A DNA stretch of 41,474 nt from Clostridia bacterium (GTDB lineage Bacteria > Bacillota > Clostridia > Oscillospirales > CAG-272), in the NCBI GenBank assembly GCA_017501245.1, contig JAFVXI010000014.1, positions 1-41,474 on the forward strand. The letters run 5' to 3'. The position numbers were made by a program, and so were the translations under genes. Positions within the stretch are counted from its first letter, which is position 1. Each line of letters begins with the position of its first letter. Below, piece after piece: positions 31,735-41,213 of this stretch. The notes below the pieces were generated by a model. The model was not told the origin of the DNA. It made no database searches and saw only the letters and a list, made by a program, of their open reading frames with translations.

Positions 31735-34700
31735 ATGCAAAACATGAAGATCGGTGCGAGATTGATTTCTTTCGTCTTGACACTATCGATTCTGCTTTCG
31801 GCTTTTTCGATCTTTGCTTTTGCACAGGAGTCTGACGGTAACGGTGTCAGCGATTCCGAGCTCAGCGTCGCTTTTAACAGGACGTTCTCTGAGGGATGGA
31901 ATTATGACAACGGTATCTCCGATGTCCTTGCTAAGGGAAATTCGGTAGGCCTTGCTTACGAGTACAGAGATACGGGGTATAACTACTACCTCAGACTCGA
32001 CAAGCAGAACACGAACGTCGCATACCTTGCGATCAATACCGATGACAGCCTTGCCACAAGCGGTAAGACCTTCATCGAGCTCGACCTCACGTCCGGCGGC
32101 AGCTGCACGATGGGCCAGGCTCTCAGAGTATCCGTCCAGGGCGACATCAAGACTCTCGTTGAGTTTAAGGACGACGGTATGTACGTTCTGGGTAAGAACG
32201 TCGGCACCTCCGTCTACGCTCTCAAGTGGGAGTCGCTCGGCTTCGTTTTCGACTTCGACTACGTAAGCCGTGAGACACAGGACACCTGCTATAAGGTAAG
32301 CGCTTATCACGAGGGCGCTCTTCTCACCGAGAAGGTCTTTGAGTACGGCGTCGGCGGCAGAGGTATCAGCCAGGTCCGCTTCGTATTCGGTGACGTCCAG
32401 GAGAAGAACGTCGGCGCATGGTACGGCGTTGACAACCTTAAGATCTATTCCGGCGTTGACGAGTTCACCGCTATCGCATCCAGCAACAACGGCCTTGCCG
32501 TAGACGCTACCCTCCCCAAGGACTTCGTTCTTGCAGGCAGCGTTGCAGATCCCGACGGCTTCCTTCGCGGCGAGCCCACCGTGGATAGGCTTGACGGCGT
32601 TGGCACCGCTCTTATCCACTACAACCGTCATTTCGGCGAGGGCTGGACTCTCACGAACGGCGGCTCGGTTCTCGACAAGGGCAACAACGTTGACATCAGA
32701 AGCGAGAAGCAGGCTAACGGTGAGTATAACTACTTCTTCCGTTACAGAGCTATGAACACCCAGGGCGGCTACTTCGACGTTCCCATCAAGTCCGCTCCCA
32801 CTGACACCGCCGTTTACCTCGAGTTTGATCTCAAGGCGGGCGTTAACGCAAGCCTTGGCGGCATTATGCAGCTCAGAGGCTCGACGGGTGAGTCGCTCTA
32901 TGCGCTCTCGCTCGACAAGGGTCAGCTTTCTATATTCGGAACTGCCGTAGGCTACGTCGGCGTTGATTGGGTACATATCATTATGGCTATCGACAACGAG
33001 ACTAACGCAGACGGTAAGTACACCGCTACCGTCTACTTCGGTAAGAACGGAGTCATGGACGTTGAGTACAACACCGACGGCGGCTTCTCCAACCTTACCG
33101 CAGTTCGCTTCGGCTCCGCTATCGGAGGCACCGAGGAGAAGTACGGCGACTGGTTCGCAGTTGATAACCTTGCTATCTACTCCGGCACCAAGAGCCTTAT
33201 CACCCTCCCCGAGGATAACCTCGGCCTTGGCGTTGACCCGACCCTTCCTCAGGACTTCCCCCTCAGGGATGCGGGCGCTGAGGAGGCTCCCCTTGATCCT
33301 ACTCCCGACGATATGGGCTCCAGCGGCTCCGATCTCACCACGAGCATCAACTCCGAGATCATTCTTCAGGGCGCTCCCGATCTCGAGAGAGTTGACCTTG
33401 ATCCCGATACCCATTGGCTCAGATATAACCGTCATTACGGCGAGGGCTGGGGCTTCGGCATCGGCGGCGGAACTCACGCATCGGCTCTTATGAAGCTCGA
33501 GGCTGAGCAGTCGCTCGACCTTTCCTATAACTATTACCAGTACTACGAGGCGACCACTACGACCAACGCCTTCTGGACCCTCTCGGGCGGCACCACCTAT
33601 CCCACCGAGGGCAGCATGTTCCTTGAGTTTGACATCAAGGCTGTTGAGGGCTGTGACGTAGGCGGTCTCATCCAGATACGTACCGCTCAGGGCTCTAACA
33701 ACAACTATCTCGTCTCCCTCGAAGACGGATATCTCGTCTCCTACGCCACCTCTACGACAGGCGTCAAGCTCGGAAAGATCTCCGAGGACGAGTGGTGCCA
33801 CGTTGCGGTAGAGTTTGACTTTGACTACGCTGCAGAGCATCCCGACGACGAGTCTGCGCAGACCAAGTATGCTATCAATATGTGGGTCGGCGACCAGAAC
33901 TTCTATACCTCCCTTAAGAGCTGCGGCGGCATCTTCGGCGTCACCGGCTTCCGTATCGGCTTCCAGAGCGCTCCTACCGACACCTTCGGTCAGTTCTGGA
34001 AGATGGATAATCTCCAGCTCTACGGTGGAACCAAGACCTTTGCAAACATCCCCGCTGACAGCTACGGCGACCTCATCAACCCCACCACCGAGAAGGACTT
34101 CCCCATTCAGAGTGGCTCTATCTCGATCGACGAGATGGTAGAGGATTCGCTCTTTATGAAGGTCGGCTCCGAGTACGGTCTCGTTAACAACGAGCGTACC
34201 CCCAACTACGCACGTAACCTCAATGAGGAGGGCGGCGAGGACGTTATGGTCTGCCCCACTCTCATCGGCGACGACGTTTGGGTTCCTCTTGACGTAATTC
34301 TTAACTTCCTCTCCTGTCCTATATATGAGCATGAGGACGGTATGTCCTTCGACATCACCTCCGGCACGGCAGTTACCTATATCACAATAGGAAGAAACAC
34401 TGCTGTCGTCAGCGGCGAAAAGGTCAACCTCACTGCCGCTCCCGCTATCGTGACCGACAAGCTTGGAAACCAGTTCCTCGGTCTGACTCTTGACGACGTT
34501 GCGCTCCTCTTCCCCGACTACTATATCGGCCTCGACGATATGAACATGATCGGCTTCGGCGCTCACAAGACCGTCACCACCGGTGAGATCAACGAGTCGC
34601 TCAGGATCGATATCATGGAGAAGTTCATCTTCGATTTTATCGACGCTGAGGAGTTCTATAACAGAGTTTCCACTTACACTAACAACTTCGATCATCCCTA

Positions 34701-37209
34701 CCTCATCGCTAACCAGGCGCGCTTCGACGAGCTTGCCGCAGAGTTTGAGAAGGGTGTCCTCGCCCATGACGACGATCCTACTAACGACGTTGAGTACGAC
34801 GAGACCCTCTGGATCTACATCCGCAGTATCATCTCCACTGCTGTAAGCAACTATAACAAGTATTCCGCAGCGGCAGGAAAGATCACCTTCTCGAAGGAAA
34901 CCGGCATTCTTTCTACCGGCAAGTACGAGGGCCTTTCCGAGCGTGCGCTCATCTACGACAACGAGACCACCAGCGACGGTCTCCAGCATTCCTATCAGGC
35001 ATCTGCGGGCTATGACCCCATCGGCGGACGTCTCTATACTCCCTATCAGGGTCTTGAAGCTCTCGGCTATGCATATCAGGTAACCGGCGACATCAGATTT
35101 GCTCAGCTTGCTTACGATTGGTGTAACGAGCTTGTAGACTGGGATCACTGGGGCCCCGGCCACTTCCTTAACGCAGCCGACACCGCAGAGGGCGTTGCCA
35201 TCTGCTACGACTGGTGCTACGACGCTTGGGTCGAGCTTAACCTCGACGTCGACAAGATCGCAGACGGTATCTTCTATCACGGCACTCTCCAGGGCTATCT
35301 CGTTTCGATAGGCCAGCCCGACCCCCACGGCAGAGCGGGCGGTAACGGCTCGACCTACACCAAGATGGTCAACAACTGGAACCCCGTATGTACTCAGGGC
35401 GTTGCTTGCGCAGCTCTCGCTACTATGAACTACACCGGCTTCGGTGCTAACACCAAGCTCCAGCAGGATAAGGCGAGACTCCGTGCAGAGGCAGGCTACG
35501 AAGGCGAGGAGATCACCAGAGTCTCCTGCGAGGTCCTCGCTATGAACTTCAAGACGCTCGTCGGAGCAGGTCTTGAGATCTACGCTCCCGACGGCTCTTA
35601 TGAGGAGTCTGTATCCTATTGGGGCTACGGAGCAAACAACCTCTTCAGGTATTGTCAGATCCTTGAGTCCTCTATGGGCACGGATCTTGGTCTTATGGAT
35701 ACATGGGGTATCGACAGAACCGCTTACTCCATCATGCACATGGTATCCTCCGACTTCCTCACCTTCACCTATAACGATACCAGCGCCCACCCGGACAGTG
35801 GTCATGGCTGCTCCTCCGGCGAGTTCAACTACATTGCTCAGTCGGTAGGCGACGACTTCATCCGTCTTGTCCGTCAGATGCACATCAACGACGGCGGCAT
35901 GGGCATTTCCATCTCCGACTCCATCTTCTACAAGCCGGTCGACAAGGACGCTCCCATGGAGATGCCTCTTGAGTATCACCACGTAGGTATCCACGGCTAC
36001 ACCGTTCGTTCCTCCTGGGATAAGGGTGCGATCTTCGCAGGCCTCCTCGGCGGTGACAACGATGACGGCCACGGCCATATCGACGCAGGTCAGTGGGTAT
36101 ACTATTATAAGGATATCTGCTTCATCGACGATATCGGCTCCGATGGATATAACACCTATAACTACTTCAATAACAACCATATGTACAGGACGACGGTTGA
36201 GGGACATAACGTCATCTGCGTCACCTCGGATCAGACCGCACTTCCCGCAGGTCAGCTCCGTTCCTCCGTCAGCCCCGTCATCAAGACCGGTGACAACGAG
36301 CACGGCGCATTCGTCATAGTTGACACCCTCCCCGCCTTCGGTAATACCCTTATCTCCTCCAAGAGAGGTATGCTCTTCACCAACGACCGTAAGACCGTCA
36401 TCATCCAGGATGAGATCGTTCCTAACGGTAACCAGACTATGTATTGGCTTGCTCACTACATGACCGATTACATAACGAAGGTTGAGATCACTAACGGCGG
36501 TAGAACCGCTTACATGACCTCGAAGAGATCCACGGACGGCAAGGCGTACGTCCTCCGTCTGAACATCATCACCCAGACCCCCGGCATCACCTTCGAGAAG
36601 ATGACGGCTTACGACTTCCTCCTTGATGCTACGATGCCTCCCGAGGGCCCCGGCTCCTCGCAGTCCTACGGCAAGAACCCCGAGTCCGACAGATCTAACA
36701 TCTTCAAGCTTGCTGTCTGCTTCGACAACCTTATGACCATCGACTTTGCGGTCGCAGTCGAGGTGGTCGATCCCGCAGATCCCATCGCTACCGGTTACAG
36801 ATGGACCCGTATGGATGAGTGGGAGCCCTATGCAGACACCAGAACCACCATCAGCGATTCTACCGGTGACAAGGTTGAAGAGGTTGTTACCGAGCGTGGC
36901 AACGCAAACGTCAGTGACCTTATCGGTTACGTAGCCCGTATCGAGAAGCTCTTCTCCGAAGGCTCTCAGTACGACAAGCTCGGCGACTTCTACGCAGCTA
37001 TCACTCAGATCACCTACACCATCACCCAGAGAGGCAGAGACTACTTCGAGTCTAACGACAGATTCCTTGAGTCACTCACCTCCTACGACGAGTATCTCGC
37101 TATTTACGATGCTTACATCGGTGATATAGCGAGGACGACGGGCTCCGTCTTCTCGATCATGGAGCAGCTTTCTGCCTACAAGCCTAAGGCGGACGTCGAG
37201 GCTGAGTAA
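31735..37209 (+). CDS. Giant secreted heparinase II/III-like polysaccharide lyase
   Basis: The 1824-residue protein has a signal peptide (about 1-30, cut after AFA). Three similar modules of about 230 residues follow (about 45-280, 293-520, 561-800), each opening with (Y/F)NR.(F/Y).EGW and closing with a (V/M)DNL.(I/L)Y.G motif; these look like concanavalin-type beta-sandwiches. A copper-amine-oxidase-N-like region (about 816-941) comes next. Then comes a heparinase II/III-like alpha-toroid, with NNWNPVCTQG near 1212, and a beta-sandwich domain with GHGHIDAGQWVYYYKD near 1445 and later HMYRTTVEGHNVI. The family cleaves uronic-acid polysaccharides; the substrate here is unknown. I use the ATG at 31735, 8 nt after AGGAGG. 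No wall anchor is visible. Confidence 0.88.
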   Translation: MQNMKIGARLISFVLTLSILLSAFSIFAFAQESDGNGVSDSELSVAFNRTFSEGWNYDNGISDVLAKGNSVGLAYEYRDTGYNYYLRLDKQNTNVAYLAINTDDSLATSGKTFIELDLTSGGSCTMGQALRVSVQGDIKTLVEFKDDGMYVLGKNVGTSVYALKWESLGFVFDFDYVSRETQDTCYKVSAYHEGALLTEKVFEYGVGGRGISQVRFVFGDVQEKNVGAWYGVDNLKIYSGVDEFTAIASSNNGLAVDATLPKDFVLAGSVADPDGFLRGEPTVDRLDGVGTALIHYNRHFGEGWTLTNGGSVLDKGNNVDIRSEKQANGEYNYFFRYRAMNTQGGYFDVPIKSAPTDTAVYLEFDLKAGVNASLGGIMQLRGSTGESLYALSLDKGQLSIFGTAVGYVGVDWVHIIMAIDNETNADGKYTATVYFGKNGVMDVEYNTDGGFSNLTAVRFGSAIGGTEEKYGDWFAVDNLAIYSGTKSLITLPEDNLGLGVDPTLPQDFPLRDAGAEEAPLDPTPDDMGSSGSDLTTSINSEIILQGAPDLERVDLDPDTHWLRYNRHYGEGWGFGIGGGTHASALMKLEAEQSLDLSYNYYQYYEATTTTNAFWTLSGGTTYPTEGSMFLEFDIKAVEGCDVGGLIQIRTAQGSNNNYLVSLEDGYLVSYATSTTGVKLGKISEDEWCHVAVEFDFDYAAEHPDDESAQTKYAINMWVGDQNFYTSLKSCGGIFGVTGFRIGFQSAPTDTFGQFWKMDNLQLYGGTKTFANIPADSYGDLINPTTEKDFPIQSGSISIDEMVEDSLFMKVGSEYGLVNNERTPNYARNLNEEGGEDVMVCPTLIGDDVWVPLDVILNFLSCPIYEHEDGMSFDITSGTAVTYITIGRNTAVVSGEKVNLTAAPAIVTDKLGNQFLGLTLDDVALLFPDYYIGLDDMNMIGFGAHKTVTTGEINESLRIDIMEKFIFDFIDAEEFYNRVSTYTNNFDHPYLIANQARFDELAAEFEKGVLAHDDDPTNDVEYDETLWIYIRSIISTAVSNYNKYSAAAGKITFSKETGILSTGKYEGLSERALIYDNETTSDGLQHSYQASAGYDPIGGRLYTPYQGLEALGYAYQVTGDIRFAQLAYDWCNELVDWDHWGPGHFLNAADTAEGVAICYDWCYDAWVELNLDVDKIADGIFYHGTLQGYLVSIGQPDPHGRAGGNGSTYTKMVNNWNPVCTQGVACAALATMNYTGFGANTKLQQDKARLRAEAGYEGEEITRVSCEVLAMNFKTLVGAGLEIYAPDGSYEESVSYWGYGANNLFRYCQILESSMGTDLGLMDTWGIDRTAYSIMHMVSSDFLTFTYNDTSAHPDSGHGCSSGEFNYIAQSVGDDFIRLVRQMHINDGGMGISISDSIFYKPVDKDAPMEMPLEYHHVGIHGYTVRSSWDKGAIFAGLLGGDNDDGHGHIDAGQWVYYYKDICFIDDIGSDGYNTYNYFNNNHMYRTTVEGHNVICVTSDQTALPAGQLRSSVSPVIKTGDNEHGAFVIVDTLPAFGNTLISSKRGMLFTNDRKTVIIQDEIVPNGNQTMYWLAHYMTDYITKVEITNGGRTAYMTSKRSTDGKAYVLRLNIITQTPGITFEKMTAYDFLLDATMPPEGPGSSQSYGKNPESDRSNIFKLAVCFDNLMTIDFAVAVEVVDPADPIATGYRWTRMDEWEPYADTRTTISDSTGDKVEEVVTERGNANVSDLIGYVARIEKLFSEGSQYDKLGDFYAAITQITYTITQRGRDYFESNDRFLESLTSYDEYLAIYDAYIGDIARTTGSVFSIMEQLSAYKPKADVEAE

Positions 37210-37238
37210 TTCGGCACAGACGTTATTGACCACATCAT

Positions 37239-37263
37239 CTGCGGGCGGCTCGCCCGCCCGCAG
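37239..37263 (+). other. Intercistronic GC hairpin without T run
   Basis: CTGCGGGCGG (37239-37248) pairs perfectly with CCGCCCGCAG (37254-37263) across a 5-nt loop. No T run follows, so it is unlikely to be a terminator. It may protect or process the mRNA between the lyase and the next gene, which share an 80-nt gap. Confidence 0.7.
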
Positions 37264-37289
37264 GATATATTAATAAAGGAGATTTTTGC

Positions 37290-40200
37290 ATGAAAAGATT
37301 TTCCAGAGCAGTTGCTCTCGTTCTTGTTCTTGCAGTCGTGCTGACCGCCTTCGGCATGTTCAGTGCGTTTGCAGCCGATGCGGACGACAGCGTAGCATAC
37401 GGCGAGGTCGTGTTTGACCTCGATGCCAAAACCGAAAAGAAGCTTACCGTCACCAACGGCACCAACGGACCTAATATGATCCGCAATGAGGACGGCTATT
37501 GGGAGATGAACTACGACGGCTTCGACATCTCTACTGCGGGCAGCAGCGGCGACTTCTGGCTCGCTCAGGCTCCCACCAGCGTCTATATCAACAACAAGTA
37601 TACCGGCTCGCTCGGCTCCGACGGCGTTGATAACAGAGTCATCAGCAATAAAAAGAACACCGACTATTTCGTCATCGACTTCGACATCGCGACCAAGACC
37701 AGCTTCCTTGAGGGCGTTTATTTCCATAACCGTTGGTATAATAACGCAGGAACCCACTCTCAGCAGAACTACGTTCAGCTGAACGGAACCGACACCGAGA
37801 ACTTCTATCTCTCTACTAACAACGGCGGAGGACACATCGCCCCCGCGGTCACTCCCGGCGAGTGGCTTAACGTAACCATCGTATACGACTTCTCAGCAGT
37901 TGACGAGTATGGCTATGCCATCCCCTCTCAGTGGAAGATCTACGTATATATGGACGGCATCTATTGCGGCGTCCTTCCTAACATCAAGTCGGATGCCACC
38001 AGCTTCTGGTTCAACCGTATCTCTACGGATGCAGCATCCAAGAACGGTGCAGACTGCGAGACCCTCTTCGCTAACTTCACCTACAAGACCTTCAAGCACG
38101 GCTATGACGGTCCTATGACCGCTGACGGCGTTCTCGGAAATGCGGGCGTCACCCTCGCTGATCTCCCCGATCTTAAGTACGCTCTTGAGGACACCCCCGA
38201 GATGGAGGATAACCTCTGGGCTACCGTCGAGAGAGTCGGCGTTGAGGAGCCCATCGAGATCTACCACTACGACGAGCTTGACGCCTCCCTCGTGGACGGC
38301 GACGTCGTTACCCTCTATCGCTCTATCTCCTCTCCCATGGTTCAGGACGTTAACGCTAACATCACCTGGAAGGACGTTGACGGCAACGTACTCACCCCCG
38401 GCACGAGAGGCTCTAAGGACAAGGTCTTCATCCGTCAGTACGCCACCCTTGATCTTTCGGCGGGCACTATCGTCGATGACCGTGATCTTAACTATCTTAA
38501 GAACAATCAGATAGCTGCCGTAACCGACTCGCTCGCTATCGGATATTCCTCCGACCTTAAGCTCCTTAAGGACTACGTTTATAACGCAGAGGAGACCCAC
38601 GACCTTTACAGGATCGACTCCAACGGCAATACCGTAGCGAGAGACTTCTCGATCGACCTCAACGGTCACACCCTCACCCTTGAAAACGCTAAGCGTGCCT
38701 TCAACCTCACTGCAAAGACGCTGACGAAGGTACTCTTCAAGAACGGTACGATCAACGTCGCCGGTGCAGAGCTCTCGCTTCTTAGTGGCTCTAACATCTG
38801 GGTGTTTGAGAACTGTACTGTAAATATCACCTCGGAAAGTCTCTTTGATCAGCGCGGCGGAACCATTATCTATAAGAATTGCGTAGTCAACTCCACCCGT
38901 GCTCTCACCGATCTTAAGGGCTCGGCTGATACTCTCGGAGCGCTCGTCATCGACGGCTCCACCGTCAACGTGACCGGTGCATCCGTCGTCTACGTCGCCA
39001 ACTCCGCCTCCGGCGGAAAGAGAATGGGCGGCTCCAACCTTAAGGTCAAGGTCCTGGATTCCAACCTCACCTCCGACACCTCCGGTCTCGTGAATGCACT
39101 CTTCTATGCTAACTCCAGCGGAACCTGGGACACCACCCTTGATCCCGTCTCCTTCGTACCCAACGAGGCTCTTGCTGTAAATGCTAACAGTCTTGACGTG
39201 ACCGTGGACGGCTCTAAGCTCACTCTCGGCTCCTCTATCGTAACAAGTGACGTTGCTAACTTCCTCGCCGCTTACGACGGAAAGACCGTAGATGCTAACC
39301 AGCAGTTTACACTTGACAGCAATATCACTATTAACAACACCGACGTCGTTGCACAGGGCTACATCGTAGATCAGGCGACGAGCGGCTACTCCGACACCCT
39401 CCTTTATAAGGACAACTACAAGCTCACCACCGACCTCACGGTAATGGGCTCTCAGATCAACGCAGCAAATGCCGAGCAGGCAGCCGTTAACAACAAGGCT
39501 AAGATCGCAGCTGCGGTCAGCTTCAACCTCGGTGCCGAGGTCGGCATGCCCTCCGGCAGAGAAGAGAAGTTCGTCATCGGTGAGACCGCCGTCGTCGACT
39601 TCAACCTCGAGCCCGGCTATCAGTGGATCAGAAGAGGTGTTGAGGGCGTTGCTCCTTGGGTATACACCGAGAAGATCGAGTCTCACGCATACATCTATGA
39701 CGGCCACGAGTATGAGTTCTACGGCTATCTCGGCGACCCCGCAAACGCTGAGGGCATCCCCGTAGATCTTCCCGTTGAGTCGAGCCTCCTTAAGTACGAG
39801 TGGTTCTACAACACCGACGGTGCTTACGAGGCTGTGATCAACTACAAGGGCGCCATCAAGGCTAACGTCTCGGTAGAGAGCGATCTCGCTCTTAACATCT
39901 ACCTTCCCGCAACCTTTGGCGGCGACTCCTACGAGCATATCTACTGCGGCGAGAACAATCTCCCCGTATATGACGTAAATTACGGTGGCGAGGCTTACAA
40001 GGCCTTCACCATCACGGGCATCGATCCCACCACCGCTGCTAAGGAGATCCCGATCAGCTTCAAGGTCATCGATGAAAACGGAACCTCCGCCATCATCAAC
40101 ACCGAGGTCTCCGTGCTTGACTATATCCAGTCCATCTTCGACAGCGACAGCGTTTCCACCGAGGGCGAGGAGGTCGTAGCATCGCTTCTTAACTACATCG

Positions 40201-40682
40201 TTAAGGCAGCGGTTTACAACGCTCCCGCAGCTAAGGTAGACGCTAAGCTTGAGGCTCTTATGGCTCACGATGCTTACAAGGCGGCATCTCTTGAGGCTCC
40301 CGCTCTCGGCGAGGGCAAGACCGATGCAGGCTCGCTCGGCATCTTCTCCTCCGCTCGTCTCGTGCTTGACACGCAGTTCGTCTTCGAGCTTCTCGTCAAG
40401 GATGGCTTCGAGGGTGAGGTAACCTTCAGCTATAAGGACGGCGCTGACACCGTCAGCGAAACCAAGGCACTCAAGGGCGGCGACGTCGTAAGGATCGCTC
40501 TTAACGCTTATCAGCTCACCGACGCTATCACCGTCAGCTTCGGCGGCGCATCGGGTGCGCTCGATCTTGCAGGCTATCTCGGCATCATGCCCGAGGCTGA
40601 AAAGACCGATGCTTACCTCGGCTTAGTAGACGCTATACTCGTCTACAACGCTAAGGCTAAGGCATATCAGGCTACGCTCTGA
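37290..40682 (+). CDS. Large secreted beta-helix surface protein (paralogue of 1-3363)
   Basis: The 1130-residue protein has a signal peptide ending FGMFSAFA, the same ending as in the gene at 41214. Residues about 110-270 form a LamG-like region (NTDYFVIDFDI, WLNVTIVYDF). Residues about 455-700 look like a parallel beta-helix (IDLNGHTLTLEN, FDQRGGTIIYKN). The C-terminal region has SLLNYIVKAAVYNAP, a small beta domain and LDLAGYLGIMPEA. The order and several motifs match the gene at 1-3363. It probably shares a transcript with the lyase gene (80-nt gap, AAAGGAG ribosome site). No known enzymatic motif is visible. Confidence 0.87.
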   Translation: MKRFSRAVALVLVLAVVLTAFGMFSAFAADADDSVAYGEVVFDLDAKTEKKLTVTNGTNGPNMIRNEDGYWEMNYDGFDISTAGSSGDFWLAQAPTSVYINNKYTGSLGSDGVDNRVISNKKNTDYFVIDFDIATKTSFLEGVYFHNRWYNNAGTHSQQNYVQLNGTDTENFYLSTNNGGGHIAPAVTPGEWLNVTIVYDFSAVDEYGYAIPSQWKIYVYMDGIYCGVLPNIKSDATSFWFNRISTDAASKNGADCETLFANFTYKTFKHGYDGPMTADGVLGNAGVTLADLPDLKYALEDTPEMEDNLWATVERVGVEEPIEIYHYDELDASLVDGDVVTLYRSISSPMVQDVNANITWKDVDGNVLTPGTRGSKDKVFIRQYATLDLSAGTIVDDRDLNYLKNNQIAAVTDSLAIGYSSDLKLLKDYVYNAEETHDLYRIDSNGNTVARDFSIDLNGHTLTLENAKRAFNLTAKTLTKVLFKNGTINVAGAELSLLSGSNIWVFENCTVNITSESLFDQRGGTIIYKNCVVNSTRALTDLKGSADTLGALVIDGSTVNVTGASVVYVANSASGGKRMGGSNLKVKVLDSNLTSDTSGLVNALFYANSSGTWDTTLDPVSFVPNEALAVNANSLDVTVDGSKLTLGSSIVTSDVANFLAAYDGKTVDANQQFTLDSNITINNTDVVAQGYIVDQATSGYSDTLLYKDNYKLTTDLTVMGSQINAANAEQAAVNNKAKIAAAVSFNLGAEVGMPSGREEKFVIGETAVVDFNLEPGYQWIRRGVEGVAPWVYTEKIESHAYIYDGHEYEFYGYLGDPANAEGIPVDLPVESSLLKYEWFYNTDGAYEAVINYKGAIKANVSVESDLALNIYLPATFGGDSYEHIYCGENNLPVYDVNYGGEAYKAFTITGIDPTTAAKEIPISFKVIDENGTSAIINTEVSVLDYIQSIFDSDSVSTEGEEVVASLLNYIVKAAVYNAPAAKVDAKLEALMAHDAYKAASLEAPALGEGKTDAGSLGIFSSARLVLDTQFVFELLVKDGFEGEVTFSYKDGADTVSETKALKGGDVVRIALNAYQLTDAITVSFGGASGALDLAGYLGIMPEAEKTDAYLGLVDAILVYNAKAKAYQATL

Positions 40683-40736
40683 TAAAGGGCTTTGGCTTGG
40701 TTTTCCCGGCTTAAAAAGCTAAATATTTAACCCTTC

Positions 40737-40768
40737 AGCGGCAGGTGAAATCACCTGCCGCTTTTTTC
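40737..40768 (+). terminator. Strong terminator of the lyase/beta-helix operon
   Basis: AGCGGCAGGTGA (40737-40748) pairs perfectly with TCACCTGCCGCT (40751-40762), followed by TTTTTCTTTTC. Confidence 0.92.
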
Positions 40769-41119
40769 TTTTCTTTGCCTATTTAGGTCAAAATGCACAA
40801 AAATAAACCGGGGCAAAAGGAGGGGCAAAAACGCTCGCAAGCACCCGTCAGGGTAGGGCAAAAATCCGCTCGCCAGAGCCACTGAAGCCTATAAAGATTG
40901 GGTTCGGAGCTGTCAATTTATGTTAACTATCATTTGCATTTGCGCCCTTTTACAAGCAGAAAAGCTTATTATTAGACTCCCTCGCCGCACAGGCGGCAGC
41001 ACGGAAAAATGATGAAAATCGCACATCCCTCCCAGTCAAAAACCTTCCTTCTTAAACATCGTGCGCACGCAGGATTTTTGTCTAAGTTTACTTATTATTG
41101 TCAAGTTACACAAAAACCG
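40769..41119. other. Gene-free spacer upstream of the third secreted gene
   Basis: I see no ORF with a ribosome site and no tandem repeat here. The final part is AT-rich and leads into the promoter at 41120. Confidence 0.6.
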
Positions 41120-41148
41120 TTGACTTTATATTTTAAAAGTGGTAAAAT
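41120..41148 (+). promoter_or_regulatory. Promoter of the third secreted gene
   Basis: TTGACT (41120-41125), 17 nt and TAAAAT (41143-41148), with a leader of about 60 nt and AAGGAG 7 nt before the ATG at 41214. Confidence 0.75.
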
Positions 41149-41213
41149 ATTACTATACTAAGGGCGTATGCCTAATTTAATTGGTATTATTTTTTTCATA
41201 AAGGAGTAAACCT

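Noticed and set aside
31783-36456. A 1557-codon open frame on the minus strand opposite the lyase gene
   Set aside because: It mirrors a real gene whose codon usage avoids TTA, CTA and TCA, which keeps the opposite frame open. Its composition is Val/Asp/Glu/Gly-rich, it starts inside another gene without a ribosome site, and it has no domain I recognise.
37893-40268. A 791-codon minus-strand frame opposite the beta-helix gene
   Set aside because: It has the same codon-bias shadow explanation, with the same Val/Asp/Gly-rich composition and no ribosome site or motif.
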